This document shows positions 39,889 to 48,705 of a stretch of DNA of 64,000 nucleotides, piece after piece. Both the position numbers and the translations under genes were made by a program. Under the pieces are notes generated by a model that saw only the letters and a list, made by a program, of their open reading frames with translations, did no database searches and was not told the DNA's origin. This stretch comes from Sphingomonas sp. LM7. GTDB taxonomy: Bacteria > Pseudomonadota > Alphaproteobacteria > Sphingomonadales > Sphingomonadaceae. The stretch covers positions 3,379,001 through 3,443,000 of the forward strand of contig NZ_CP019511.1 of NCBI RefSeq assembly GCF_002002925.1, written 5' to 3'. The stretch's first letter is position 1. The number at the start of each line of letters is the position of its first letter.

Positions 39889-40653
39889 TCAGGCCGCGTC
39901 GGCGCGACGCAGCGTTGGTGTGGGAAGCGCGCGGGTCGCCGGGCTGGCGATCTCTTCGCCCTGGACCAGCGTGATCCCGAAGCCGCGCAGCTTCTGGAGC
40001 ACGGGTTCGCTGTCGACTCCGGTCGCGATGACCTTGAGGCCGAGCTGGCGGATCCGCGGGGTGAGGTCTTCGAGGACGAGACGGCGCGACCAGCTGCTGG
40101 CGATCGCGCTGACGAGTTCGGATTCGAGCTTCACCAGATCGGGAAGGTAGCGGCCGCAAAGTGCGAGCCCCGCCTGATCCGGACCGATTCCGACGAACGC
40201 AGTCAGCGGACCGGCCTTGCGATGAACGTCGATGATTTCAGCGAGATCGCGGCCCGGCAGCTGCTGATAGCCTTCCAGTCCGAAGATCAGCCGTTCGGGG
40301 ATAAGCCCGGTCTGGCGTGCGACGCGCAGGATCGGATCGAGATACTCGGCAGGCGCGCCGATCGACTTGGCCTGCGTGGGGATGAGCAGGCGTGCGCCGC
40401 TGCTGCCCAGCCCGGCGGCCATCGCCCAGCGGATCGCGCCCGCGGCGCAACGCTGGTCGAACTTGGCCTTGGCCTCCTCTTCGAGCGTCGCGTAGATTTC
40501 GCCGGCGCTCTCGCCGTTGCGGCCCTGCACGATCGCCTCATAGGCGTAGACGCGGCTGGCCGAGAGATCGGCAATCGGCTGGAAGGCGACGGTGAGGCCT
40601 GAGTCGGACACGGGCTTGCGTTCCAATTCCGATGTCACTTCTTGCGACTCCAA
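39889..40653 (-). CDS. Degenerate EAL-domain protein (second)
   Basis: The 254-residue EAL-like protein starts its domain with FQPIADLSASRVYAYEAIVQ (E-A-I in place of E-A-L). The DDFG motif is replaced by FVGIGPDQAGLALCGRYLPD, and the catalytic aspartate after the lysine is glutamate (LVKLESELV). It is thus probably inactive as a phosphodiesterase. It ends with LGLKVIATGVDSEPVLQKLR and GITLVQGEEIASP, which are typical of the EAL C terminus. It is separated from its relative at 38257-39117 by the PAP2 gene. Confidence 0.83.
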   Translation of the reverse strand: MESQEVTSELERKPVSDSGLTVAFQPIADLSASRVYAYEAIVQGRNGESAGEIYATLEEEAKAKFDQRCAAGAIRWAMAAGLGSSGARLLIPTQAKSIGAPAEYLDPILRVARQTGLIPERLIFGLEGYQQLPGRDLAEIIDVHRKAGPLTAFVGIGPDQAGLALCGRYLPDLVKLESELVSAIASSWSRRLVLEDLTPRIRQLGLKVIATGVDSEPVLQKLRGFGITLVQGEEIASPATRALPTPTLRRADAA

Positions 40654-40824
40654 CGTTCCCGCTCCTTTGCACCATAGCTAGTGAACAGATGCGGTTACCC
40701 GACGGTTAACGCGAACTCCGTAGATTCCCTCGCCTAGCTCGGTACTGTCCGACGTCAAGATCAAGAAACCGATACGCCTGTCGTCTTCGGCTGCCCAGCT
40801 TCTTGATTGGACGACCTACAACGC

Positions 40825-40856
40825 AAAGGGCCGGAGGATTGCTCCCCCGGCCCGTG
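40825..40856 (-). terminator. Intrinsic terminator behind metK
   Basis: On the minus strand GGGCCGGGGGAGC, a short loop and CTCCGGCCC form a strong stem followed by TTTGCGTT. It lies about 20 bases beyond the metK stop codon. The T run is short, but the stem is long and GC-rich. Confidence 0.75.
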
Positions 40857-40876
40857 CTTTGTCGGTTTGTTCGGGA

Positions 40877-42088
40877 TCAGGCCAATGCAGCCTTGAGATC
40901 CTCGACGAGGTCGGTCTTCTCCCAGGGGAAGAAGTCGCCCTCGGCCTTGCGGCCGAAATGCCCGTAGGCGGCGGTCTTCTGATAGATCGGCTTGTTGAGG
41001 CCGAGATGGGTGCGGATGCCGCGCGGGGTGAGGCCGCCCAGCTTCGCGATACCCATGATCGCTTCCTCGATCTTGTCGTCGCCGACGGTGCCGGTGCCGT
41101 GGGTGTCCACGTACAGCGACAGCGGCTTGGACACGCCGATCGCATAGGCGAGCTGGATCGTCACGCGCTGGGCAAGGCCGGCTGCAACGATGTTCTTCGC
41201 CAGATAGCGGGTGATGTACGCCGCCGAACGATCGACCTTGGTCGGATCCTTGCCCGAGAATGCGCCGCCGCCGTGCGGGGCTGCGCCGCCGTACGTGTCG
41301 ACGATGATCTTGCGGCCCGTGAGCCCGGCGTCGCCGTCAGGCCCGCCGATCTCGAAGCTGCCGGTCGGGTTGATGTGATATTCGGTGGCGTCCGAAAGCA
41401 GCTCGGCGGGCAGGATGCTCGCGACGACTTTCTTCACATAGGCGTGGAGCTCGGCTTCCTTGTCGCCTTCGTCATAGCCCTTGCCGTGCTGGGTCGAGAC
41501 GACGATCGCGGTGGCGGCGACGGGCTTGCTGCCCTCGTAGCGCAGCGTGACCTGGCTCTTGGCGTCGGGCTCGAGGAACGGCGCGGCGCCGGAATGGCGG
41601 TCGGCTGCCATCTGCTCGAGGATCTTGTGGCTGTAATAGAGCGTCGCCGGCATCAGGTCGGGCGTGTCGTTGGCGGCATAGCCGAACATGATGCCCTGGT
41701 CGCCCGCGCCTTCGTCCTTGTTGCCGCCGGCGTCCACGCCCTGCGCGATGTGCGCCGACTGCGGATGCAAATTGTTCTCGAAGCGGAAGCTCTCCCAGTG
41801 GAAGCCTTCCTGCTCATAGCCGATGCGCTTGACGGTATCGCGGACGGTCTTCTCGACTTCGTCCTTGACGCCCGGCGCCCAATTGCCGGCTTCGTCCATG
41901 ATTCCCTTGCCGCGGATTTCACCGGCGAGGACCACGAGCTGGGTGGTGGTGAGCGTCTCGCACGCGATGCGCGCCTCGGGGTCCTTCGACAGGAACAGAT
42001 CGACGATGGCGTCGGAAATCTGGTCGGCGACCTTGTCCGGATGGCCTTCCGAAACCGATTCGGACGTGAAGAGATAATTGGAACGCAT
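40877..42088 (-). CDS. metK: S-adenosylmethionine synthetase
   Basis: The 403-residue enzyme forms SAM from methionine and ATP. The family blocks are complete: [18 protein letters not shown] at the start, [17 protein letters not shown] in the middle and [20 protein letters not shown] later. It lies directly behind lnt on the same strand, as in other Alphaproteobacteria. The 75-base gap before it holds a 22-bp palindrome (42136-42157) that is a good candidate for a repressor site. Confidence 0.97.
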   Translation of the reverse strand: MRSNYLFTSESVSEGHPDKVADQISDAIVDLFLSKDPEARIACETLTTTQLVVLAGEIRGKGIMDEAGNWAPGVKDEVEKTVRDTVKRIGYEQEGFHWESFRFENNLHPQSAHIAQGVDAGGNKDEGAGDQGIMFGYAANDTPDLMPATLYYSHKILEQMAADRHSGAAPFLEPDAKSQVTLRYEGSKPVAATAIVVSTQHGKGYDEGDKEAELHAYVKKVVASILPAELLSDATEYHINPTGSFEIGGPDGDAGLTGRKIIVDTYGGAAPHGGGAFSGKDPTKVDRSAAYITRYLAKNIVAAGLAQRVTIQLAYAIGVSKPLSLYVDTHGTGTVGDDKIEEAIMGIAKLGGLTPRGIRTHLGLNKPIYQKTAAYGHFGRKAEGDFFPWEKTDLVEDLKAALA

Positions 42089-42135
42089 GATTTTCCTCAG
42101 GGTCGTGGGAAGGATCGCCGGGCCGTTGCCATGCC

Positions 42136-42157
42136 CATATAAAGCTTTCCTTATATG
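42136..42157. promoter_or_regulatory. 22-bp AT-rich palindrome upstream of metK
   Basis: The site has arms CATATAA and TTATATG around an eight-base centre (AGCTTTCC). It stands 48 bases before the metK start codon, where it would overlap a promoter. SAM-cycle genes of many Proteobacteria are controlled by SahR-type ArsR-family repressors that bind AT-rich palindromes of this kind; that this is such a site is an inference. Confidence 0.45.
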
Positions 42158-42163
42158 TCGCTC

Positions 42164-43723
42164 CTAGCGGCCACGGCGCCGTAAGGCAATCGCGAACAAA
42201 TACAGGGCACCGGCGACAAGAAAGGCTAACCAGTTTCCCGCTTGCGCGAACAAGGTCGGCGGCAGCGGGCGCGGCAGGACCAGTTCGATCGCGCCTTCCT
42301 GCCCATGCGGGATCGATTCGAGCACGCGGCCGTGTGCGTCGATCACCGCCGAGATGCCGGTGGGAGTCGAGCGCAGGATCGGCAGCCCTTCCTCGATTGC
42401 GCGCAACCGCGCCTGCGCGAGATGCTGGGGCGGCCCCCATTTGCCGAACCAGGCGTCGTTCGAAGGATTGAACAGGAAGTTCGGGCGGTTGGCGCGATCG
42501 ACTACCTGGCCCGAGAAGACGATCTCGTAGCAGATCTGAATTCCCGCCTTGCCGAAGCCGGGGGTTTCGATCGCACGGGGGCCGGGGCCGGGAATGAAAT
42601 CGACTTCGCCCATCACCAGCCGGGCGAGGCCGAGCGGGGCGAGCAGCGTGCGCATCGGCAGATATTCGCCATAGGGCACCAGATGCGCCTTGTCGTAGCG
42701 CTGGCCAAGTGCGGCGCGCGAATCGAGCGACCACACCGAATTGCCCGCGCCGTTCACCCGGCCATCGGCGCCGAAGAATAGCGAGGTCCCGCCGATCAGC
42801 GCGACATCCCGCGGCCCGAGCTTGGCGGCGATCCGCGCGCGCACCCAGCGGGGATCGCCGCTGCGATAGAAGCGCGTGTCGGCATAGCCGTCTTCGACAT
42901 AGTAATTGACCGTGCCTTCGGGCCAGACGAGCAGCCGAGGCGCGGCGCCCGGGCGGCCGCTCCATTCGAGCATCTTGGCCAGCACGCGTTCGGGATAATC
43001 CGGGTCGCCGACGCCCTCCTGCCCGATATTGGGCTGGACCACGCGTACGCGCGGCGCGGCGGGATCGGGCACGGCGGGCCCCGGCGCGAAGCCGCCCCGC
43101 AGCAATGCCAGCGCCAGCAGCAGCGGCGCGCCGATCAGCAGCGGGCGATAGTCGCGCCGTGCCGCGAGCAGCAGCAGCCCGGCGACGAGCACTGCGATCC
43201 CCGAAAGCGCATAGGTGCCGGTCCATGCAGCGAGCTGCGCCACCGGCGTCGGCAGCCAGATCACGCCGAGCGGGTTCCACGGATAGCCGGTGAACAACAC
43301 GCCGCGCAGATATTCGGTGAGGATCCACGAGGCGGCGGCGGCAAGCACGAAGGCGAGATCGGGTGCAGTGCTCTTGGTGCGCCGCCTGAACGCGCGGCTG
43401 AGCCGCCAGGCGAGACCCATTGCGAATGCCGGATAGACGGCGAGGTACAAGGCCAGCAGCACCACCGCGAAATAGCCGAGCGCCGGGGGCATCTTGTCCT
43501 GATAGTCGAAGGCGTGCTGGATCCAGTTATTGCCGACGGTGAAATGCCCGACGCCGAACACCCAGCCGCGCAGCAGCACCGCCTTGCGCGTCGGCGCGGA
43601 CCAGCTCAGCCACAGCAGGGTCGCGAAGGCGATCAGCGTGACCGGCCACAGATTGAGTGGCGCGAAGCCGGTGGCGGAGACGAGGCCGGCGACCAGCGCC
43701 GTGAGCAGGGGGCGGGAGAACAT
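42164..43723 (-). CDS. lnt: Apolipoprotein N-acyltransferase
   Basis: The 519-residue inner-membrane enzyme adds the third acyl chain to lipoproteins. About seven membrane helices (residues 5-215) precede a nitrilase-like periplasmic domain with the catalytic triad: glutamate in LLVWPEGTVNYY, lysine in YDKAHLVPYGEYLPM and cysteine in IQICYEIVF. A final helix (LAFLVAGALYLFAIAL) ends it. The ATG at 43723 is chosen because it starts the first helix; upstream frame residues are palindrome-derived. It lies between the corC group and metK. Confidence 0.95.
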   Translation of the reverse strand: MFSRPLLTALVAGLVSATGFAPLNLWPVTLIAFATLLWLSWSAPTRKAVLLRGWVFGVGHFTVGNNWIQHAFDYQDKMPPALGYFAVVLLALYLAVYPAFAMGLAWRLSRAFRRRTKSTAPDLAFVLAAAASWILTEYLRGVLFTGYPWNPLGVIWLPTPVAQLAAWTGTYALSGIAVLVAGLLLLAARRDYRPLLIGAPLLLALALLRGGFAPGPAVPDPAAPRVRVVQPNIGQEGVGDPDYPERVLAKMLEWSGRPGAAPRLLVWPEGTVNYYVEDGYADTRFYRSGDPRWVRARIAAKLGPRDVALIGGTSLFFGADGRVNGAGNSVWSLDSRAALGQRYDKAHLVPYGEYLPMRTLLAPLGLARLVMGEVDFIPGPGPRAIETPGFGKAGIQICYEIVFSGQVVDRANRPNFLFNPSNDAWFGKWGPPQHLAQARLRAIEEGLPILRSTPTGISAVIDAHGRVLESIPHGQEGAIELVLPRPLPPTLFAQAGNWLAFLVAGALYLFAIALRRRGR

Positions 43724-43777
43724 CGCGGGCGTGCTTAGCCGATCCGTTGCATGAGGGGGAGGGGGCAGGCCCCTCTC

Positions 43778-43882
43778 GTCGCCCCCGGCCCCGTGCCGGG
43801 GGCCAATGCCGCACCGGAAGGGCAAGCGGTTCCAGCTCTCCCCCACCCGCACGGTGGACCCAGGCACGAGGCCGGGGTGACG
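43778..43882. repeat. Family A inverted pair, divergent
   Basis: The copy at 43778-43807 is altered (GCCCCCGGCCCCGTGCCGGG plus GGCC), whereas the one at 43854-43882 is near the family norm (GTGGACCCAGGCACGAGGCC plus GGGGTGACG). They face each other across about 46 bases in the divergent gap between lnt and the VOC gene, so here the repeat is not at a transcript end. Confidence 0.75.
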
Positions 43883-43911
43883 GGTCACGGAAGGCGCGCT
43901 AAACCGCAAAC

Positions 43912-44331
43912 ATGGCCCTACGTCCCTTCCACTTCGCCTTCCCGGTTCACGACCTCGAAGCCGCGCGCGGCTTCTATGGCGGCGTGCTTGGCTGCGCCGA
44001 GGGGCGCTCGTCCGGGCATTGGATCGATTTCGACTTGTTCGGTCACCAGATCGTCGCGCATCTCGATCCTGCCGCGAAGCCGGTCGCGGTCTCGAATGAA
44101 GTGGATGGCCATGACGTCCCCGTCCCGCATTTCGGCGTGGTGTTGACGATACCGGACTGGGAAGCGCTGGCCGCGCGTGTCGAAGCGGCGGGCATCCAGT
44201 TCGGAATCGCGCCGCATGTCCGGTTCAAGGGCCAGGTCGGCGAGCAGGCGACGATGTTCTTTCGCGATCCCAGCGGAAACGCTCTCGAGTTCAAGGCGTT
44301 TGGTAATGATGCAAATCTGTTCGCACGCTGA
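43912..44331 (+). CDS. VOC (glyoxalase-fold) family protein
   Basis: The 139-residue protein has two beta-alpha-beta-beta-beta modules of the vicinal-oxygen-chelate fold. It opens with [20 protein letters not shown] and ends with [16 protein letters not shown]; putative metal residues are the histidine near the start, a second histidine in VPHFGVVL and the final glutamate. The function could be a lyase, isomerase or dioxygenase. Its stop overlaps the start of the next gene (TGATG), so the two are coupled. Confidence 0.88.
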   Translation: MALRPFHFAFPVHDLEAARGFYGGVLGCAEGRSSGHWIDFDLFGHQIVAHLDPAAKPVAVSNEVDGHDVPVPHFGVVLTIPDWEALAARVEAAGIQFGIAPHVRFKGQVGEQATMFFRDPSGNALEFKAFGNDANLFAR

Positions 44332-44633
44332 TGGCTGACCCCGTAATCGTCGATATCCCGCACAAGCTGGGCCGCGACGCTGCCCGCGCGCGGATCGCTG
44401 GAGGCGTGGGCAAGATCGCGGAGATCGTGCCCGGCGGGGGCACGGTCGAGCAGCGCTGGGAAGGCGATACGCTCCACTTCACCGTCAGCGCGATGGGCCA
44501 GCAGGTGGCGAGCCGGCTGCAGGTGTTCGACAATCGCGTCCACGCCGAAGTCGATCTGCCGCCGATGCTCGCGCTGTTCGCGTCGAAGATCCGCGCGAAA
44601 CTGGCCGAGAAGGGCACGATGCTGCTGCGATAA
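44331..44633 (+). CDS. Polyhydroxyalkanoate-system (PHA_gran_rgn) family protein
   Basis: The 100-residue protein matches the PHA granule-region family: VIVDIPHKLGRDAARARIAG, then WEGDTLHFTVSAMGQQVASR and FDNRVHAEVDLPPMLALFAS. These proteins are found near PHA synthesis genes or alone, and their role is not well defined. It is coupled to the VOC gene. No PHA synthase or phasin gene is present in the window. Confidence 0.82.
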   Translation: MADPVIVDIPHKLGRDAARARIAGGVGKIAEIVPGGGTVEQRWEGDTLHFTVSAMGQQVASRLQVFDNRVHAEVDLPPMLALFASKIRAKLAEKGTMLLR

Positions 44634-44662
44634 CGGTTCCCCGGCAAAGGCCGGGGAGCAGA

Positions 44663-46033
44663 TTATTTTGCGCTGACCCGCCAGATCACGTTGCCGACAT
44701 CATCCGCCACCAGCAGCGCGCCGCCGGCATCGGTGATCACGCCGACCGGGCGACCGCGGGTTGTCTTGCCGTCGGGCGACAGGAAGCCGGTGAGCGCGTC
44801 GACGGGCTTGGCGCCCTTGGCCGGGAAGCCGTTGTCGCCGAACGGGACGTAGACGACCTTGTAGCCCGACTTGGGCTCACGGTTCCACGATCCGTGCAGG
44901 CCGACGAACGCGCCGTTCGCCCAATTGCCGCCCAGCTTGGCATCGCCGGCGAAGGTCAGGCCCAGCGGCGCAACATGCGCGCCGAGCGCGAAATCGGGAC
45001 GCTTGCTATATTCGCGCAGATCGGGCCGCTCGGGCGTGACGCGCTTGTCGACATAGCCGCCCCAGTAATTCCACGGCCAGCCGTAAAAGGCGCCGAAATC
45101 GACCTGGGTCAGGTAATCGGGCGGCATGTCCGATCCGAGCATGTCGCGCTCGTTGACCACGGTCCACAGCGCGCCGGTCTTGGGCTCGAACGCCATGCCA
45201 TTGGGATTGCGCAGGCCCCAGGCGAAGACGCGCGCGAACTTTGCGTCAGGGAATACCTGGAGGATCAGCGCGCGGCCGGTGCGGGCAGCATTGGCGCGCG
45301 GGCCGCCGGCATAGAGCGTGCCTTCGGCTTCCAGCCCGTTCTCGGCGATGTTCGATGCGGAGCCGACGCTGACATAGAGCGTCTTGCCGTCGGGCGCGGC
45401 GACGACGTTGCGCGCCCAGTGATTACCGCCGCCGGGCAGCGCGACGATCTTTTCGGGTTTGGCGGTGATCTTGGTCTCGCCCGGGGTGAACGGAAAGCGG
45501 ACCAGCGCGTCGGTATTGGCGATGTAGAGCCAATTGCCGACCAGCGCCATTCCGGTAGGCGAATTGAGGCCGGTGAGCAGCGCCGAGCGCTGATCGGCGA
45601 CGCCGTCGTTATTGGTGTCGCGCAGCAGCGTGATGCGGTTGGGCGAGGGCACCGTGGCGCCGGCGCGGCCCATCAGCAATCCCATCACCCAGCCGGTGAT
45701 CCCGCCGCCTTCGCGCGGGGGCGAATTGGTCTCCGCCACCAGTACGTCGCCATTGGGCAGGCGATACAGCCAGCGCGGATGCTCGAGCTTGTCGGCAAAG
45801 GCGGCGACCTGAAGCCCGGCAGCGGGCGTCGGCTTGGCGCCACCGGCCCAGCCCACCGGCTTGGCGATGCCCACGGTAGGCACGCTTTCGGAGCGCGTCG
45901 GAGTCAGCTGCGGGGCGCGGCCGGTGACGGCCTGCTCGCTGACGCGGGCAGTGTCGGGCCGGGTGACCCAGATCCAGGCGCCGATCGCCAGCACGATCAG
46001 CACGGCGAGCACGATCAGAACACGGTTGCGCAT
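44663..46033 (-). CDS. PQQ-dependent sugar dehydrogenase-like protein (sorbosone type)
   Basis: The 456-residue protein has one N-terminal membrane anchor (RVLIVLAVLIVLAIGAWIWV) and a six-bladed propeller of the soluble glucose/sorbosone dehydrogenase family. Seen are EHPRWLYRLPNGDVLVAETN, SPNRITLLRDTNNDGVADQR, FAWGLRNPNGMAFEPKTGAL and GLHGSWNREPKSGYKVVYVP. It would oxidise sugars in the periplasm with PQQ and pass electrons to the respiratory chain. It starts two bases after the corC stop, so it is probably expressed with corC; that link is unusual. Confidence 0.9.
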   Translation of the reverse strand: MRNRVLIVLAVLIVLAIGAWIWVTRPDTARVSEQAVTGRAPQLTPTRSESVPTVGIAKPVGWAGGAKPTPAAGLQVAAFADKLEHPRWLYRLPNGDVLVAETNSPPREGGGITGWVMGLLMGRAGATVPSPNRITLLRDTNNDGVADQRSALLTGLNSPTGMALVGNWLYIANTDALVRFPFTPGETKITAKPEKIVALPGGGNHWARNVVAAPDGKTLYVSVGSASNIAENGLEAEGTLYAGGPRANAARTGRALILQVFPDAKFARVFAWGLRNPNGMAFEPKTGALWTVVNERDMLGSDMPPDYLTQVDFGAFYGWPWNYWGGYVDKRVTPERPDLREYSKRPDFALGAHVAPLGLTFAGDAKLGGNWANGAFVGLHGSWNREPKSGYKVVYVPFGDNGFPAKGAKPVDALTGFLSPDGKTTRGRPVGVITDAGGALLVADDVGNVIWRVSAK

Positions 46034-46035
46034 GA

Positions 46036-46962
46036 TTATTCCTCGGGCTCGGCGAGCTTCTTGGGCGGATGCAGGCGCAGCCGGGTGACCTTGCGCGAAT
46101 CGGCCGCGGTCACTTCGAGCGTCCAGCCGCTGGGGTGCGCCAGGCATTCGCCGGGTTCGGGGACGTGTCCCGCCAGCACGAAGGCAAGGCCGCCCAGCGT
46201 GTCGATATCCTCTTCGACTTCGCCCAGCCGCGCGTCGACGGTCTCGGCGACATCCTCGAGCTCGGCGCGTGCATCGGCATCCCAGCCGCCGCCATCGATC
46301 GGCACCAGCAGCGCAGTGGGCGCCTCGTCATGCTCGTCCTCGATCTCGCCGACGATTTCCTCGATCAGATCCTCGATCGTGATCAGGCCTTCGGTCCCCG
46401 AATATTCATCGACGACGATGGCGAGATGGGTGCGGTTCGCGCGCATCTGGGCAAGCAGGTCGAGCACGCCCATCGATTGCGGGACATAGACCGGCTGGCG
46501 CATCAGCCCGGCAATCGTCTCGGGCTGCGGCGCGCCGGTGGCGAGGATTGCGAACACGTCCTTGATATGGACCATGCCGATGATCGTATCGAGCTCGTCG
46601 CGATAGACCGGCAGGCGGCTGTGCCCTGCCTCGGCGAAGAGCTGGACGAGGCCGTCGAAGCTGGTGGTCTCCTCGACGGCGATGATGTCCGCGCGCGGCA
46701 CGCCGACATCGCCGGCATCGCGCTCGCCGAAATGGAGCAGGTTCTTGAGCATCTGGCGCTCGATCGGGGCGAGGTCGCCGGCGGGCGACTTGCCGCCTTC
46801 GTCCTCATGCTCGTCGATCGCCTCTTCGATGCGGTCGCGCAGCGTCTCTTCCTGATCGTCGCCGAACAGCAAGGTGCGGATTCCCCGCCATATGCCGCCG
46901 CTTTCGTTGGGGGTCTCGGGGGTTGCGGTGTTCTGACCGCTACTACTGGGGCCCTCGGGCAT
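46036..46962 (-). CDS. corC: CorC/HlyC-family CBS-domain protein
   Basis: The 308-residue protein lacks the DUF21 membrane part and has an acidic N terminus. Two CBS domains follow (about 85-205), with VPRADIIAVEETTSFDGLVQ, SRLPVYRDELDTIIGMVHIK and AIVVDEYSGTEGLITIEDLI. A C-terminal CorC_HlyC domain (LGGLAFVLAGHVPEPGECLA) completes it. This is the cytoplasmic CorC/YbeX form, linked to magnesium/cobalt efflux and, in the ybeZYX operon, to ribosome maintenance. It follows ybeY by nine bases. Confidence 0.93.
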   Translation of the reverse strand: MPEGPSSSGQNTATPETPNESGGIWRGIRTLLFGDDQEETLRDRIEEAIDEHEDEGGKSPAGDLAPIERQMLKNLLHFGERDAGDVGVPRADIIAVEETTSFDGLVQLFAEAGHSRLPVYRDELDTIIGMVHIKDVFAILATGAPQPETIAGLMRQPVYVPQSMGVLDLLAQMRANRTHLAIVVDEYSGTEGLITIEDLIEEIVGEIEDEHDEAPTALLVPIDGGGWDADARAELEDVAETVDARLGEVEEDIDTLGGLAFVLAGHVPEPGECLAHPSGWTLEVTAADSRKVTRLRLHPPKKLAEPEE

Positions 46963-46971
46963 GGTGTGTGT

Positions 46972-47481
46972 TCAGTCCTCGCGTACGGGATACGGATCGT
47001 GAAGGCCGAGATTGGCGAGCGCGGCGCGCTCCATTTCCTCCATCGCCTCGGCTTCGGCGTCTCCCATATGGTCATAGCCTAGCAGATGGAGCACGCCGTG
47101 GACAATCAGGTGGCTGGCATGATCCTCCACGGAGATGCCGCGCTCCTCGGCTTCTGCCGCGCAGACGCCGTGGGCGAGGATGATGTCGCCCAGCAGGACT
47201 TCGCCGTCGTCGCTGTTCTGCGTCACCGATTCGAGCAGGTCGGGCTGCACCATCGGAAAGGACAGAACGTTGGTCGGCTTGTCCTTCTGACGATATTGGC
47301 GGTTGAGAGTCTGGACTTCGTCGTCGCTCGCCAGCCGCACGGCGATCTCGATCGTCGTCGGCCAGCCGAGCCATTCGCCGAACGGCGATTGCGCTACGGC
47401 GGCCTCTGCCGCGCGCGCGGCGAGGGCTTCCCATTCGCCTTCCGGCCAGGGCTCCTCGCGGAGCGCGGCGACGTCAAGCAT
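46972..47481 (-). CDS. ybeY: rRNA maturation endoribonuclease YbeY
   Basis: The 169-residue metalloprotein acts in 16S rRNA 3'-end maturation and ribosome quality control. The zinc-binding motif is HGVLHLLGYDHMGDAE, and the family segment NRQYRQKDKPTNVLSFP precedes it. The start at 47481 overlaps the phoH stop as ATGCTTGA; a second ATG four codons earlier is possible. It is coupled to phoH and followed by corC. Confidence 0.95.
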   Translation of the reverse strand: MLDVAALREEPWPEGEWEALAARAAEAAVAQSPFGEWLGWPTTIEIAVRLASDDEVQTLNRQYRQKDKPTNVLSFPMVQPDLLESVTQNSDDGEVLLGDIILAHGVCAAEAEERGISVEDHASHLIVHGVLHLLGYDHMGDAEAEAMEEMERAALANLGLHDPYPVRED

Positions 47482-48487
47482 TGGGGCCCTCATAGGCCTG
47501 GACGATGCGGCCGACGATCGGGTGGCGGACGACGTCGGCCGCGGTGAACCACGAAAACGAGATGCCTTCGACGCCTTCGAGCCGGCGCACGGCGTCGTTG
47601 AGGCCCGAGGCGGCGGGGCCGCCGGGCAAGTCGACCTGGTTGGGGTCGCCGCAGATCACCATCCGGCTGTTCGCGCCGAAGCGGGTGAGGAACATCTTCA
47701 TCTGCGCGGGCGTGGTGTTCTGCGCTTCGTCGAGGATCACGAAGGCGTCGGCGAGCGTACGGCCGCGCATGAACGCGATTGGCGCGATCTCGATCTCGCC
47801 GCTGGCGATCCTCCGCTCGACCTGTTCGGCGGGAAGACAATCATACAGCGCGTCGTAGATCGGGCGGAGATAGGGATCGACCTTCTCCTTCATGTCGCCG
47901 GGCAGGAAGCCCAGCCGCTCGCCCGCCTCGACCGCGGGGCGAGACAGGATCAGCCGTTGTACGCTGCCGGTGATCAGCTGCGCGACGGCCTGCGCGACGG
48001 CGAGATAGGTCTTGCCGGTGCCCGCGGGCCCCAGGGCGAAGATCATGTCGTTCGACATCAGCTCGCGCATGTAATGCGTCTGCGCGACCGAGCGCGGCAC
48101 GATCGTCTTCTTGCGCGTGCGGATCATGATCGGCGGCGCGCCGCCGCCGGTGCCCTCGGGGATGTCGGAGCGCAGGATGCCGGTGAGCGGCGGCTCGCTC
48201 GACATCGCGATCACAGCCTCGATCAGCCCGGTGTCGATGTCCTCGCCGCGGATCACCCGGCTGTGCAGCTCCTGGAGCACTTCGCGGGCATGCGCAACCG
48301 CCTCGGCCGAGCCTTCGATGACGACGCGCTGGCCGCGGGCGTGAATGTACACGCCCAGCCGCTCCTCGAGCGCGAGGATGTTGCTGTCATACTCGCCGAA
48401 AAGCTGCGGCAGGAGCTGGGGCTTGTCGAAATTGACCTCGGTGCGCGAGCGTTCCCCGGACTGGGCTTGGACAGGCTTGCGGCTCAT
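47474..48487 (-). CDS. ybeZ: PhoH-family ATPase (YbeZ)
   Basis: The 337-residue protein has a Walker A motif FALGPAGTGKTYLAVAQAVA and Walker B FVILDEAQNTTPAQMK, with the helicase-like continuation LTRFGANSRMVICGDPNQVD. An N-terminal KH-like part (about 40-110) is present. PhoH/YbeZ is an RNA-binding NTPase that works with YbeY. The ATG at 48487 begins the conserved protein; upstream codons have no resemblance. Its product is coupled with ybeY. Confidence 0.94.
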   Translation of the reverse strand: MSRKPVQAQSGERSRTEVNFDKPQLLPQLFGEYDSNILALEERLGVYIHARGQRVVIEGSAEAVAHAREVLQELHSRVIRGEDIDTGLIEAVIAMSSEPPLTGILRSDIPEGTGGGAPPIMIRTRKKTIVPRSVAQTHYMRELMSNDMIFALGPAGTGKTYLAVAQAVAQLITGSVQRLILSRPAVEAGERLGFLPGDMKEKVDPYLRPIYDALYDCLPAEQVERRIASGEIEIAPIAFMRGRTLADAFVILDEAQNTTPAQMKMFLTRFGANSRMVICGDPNQVDLPGGPAASGLNDAVRRLEGVEGISFSWFTAADVVRHPIVGRIVQAYEGPNA

Positions 48488-48562
48488 GCGGTCCTTTCGG
48501 GCGGGAGAAAGCACGGGTTCGACCATGCGCGCGTGACAGGGATGTGAAGCGAGACGCACAAG

Positions 48563-48578
48563 TCGCCTGAAGAGGCGA
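48563..48578. promoter_or_regulatory. Small tetraloop hairpin upstream of phoH/ybeZ
   Basis: TCGCCT, loop GAAG, AGGCGA form a six-pair stem about 75 bases before the ybeZ start. The divergent gap 48488-48705 has no other conspicuous structure. It may be a leader hairpin, or chance. Confidence 0.3.
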
Positions 48579-48705
48579 AACCGGAAGCGAAGCAGGTTGT
48601 TCCGTGGTGCATGTGCAACTGCGAGACTGGCAGAGCGCGCCTCGCAAGGACAGCGTTTAATCTTCGCCGCTTCCCGGAAATCGCCGACTGTGCGATGAAA
48701 GTCAC

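Noticed and set aside
42089..42135. Possible SAM or SAM/SAH riboswitch before metK
   Set aside because: The leader is short, and the conserved cores of the SAM-I, SAM-II and SAM/SAH classes are not seen; the AT-rich palindrome explains the region better.
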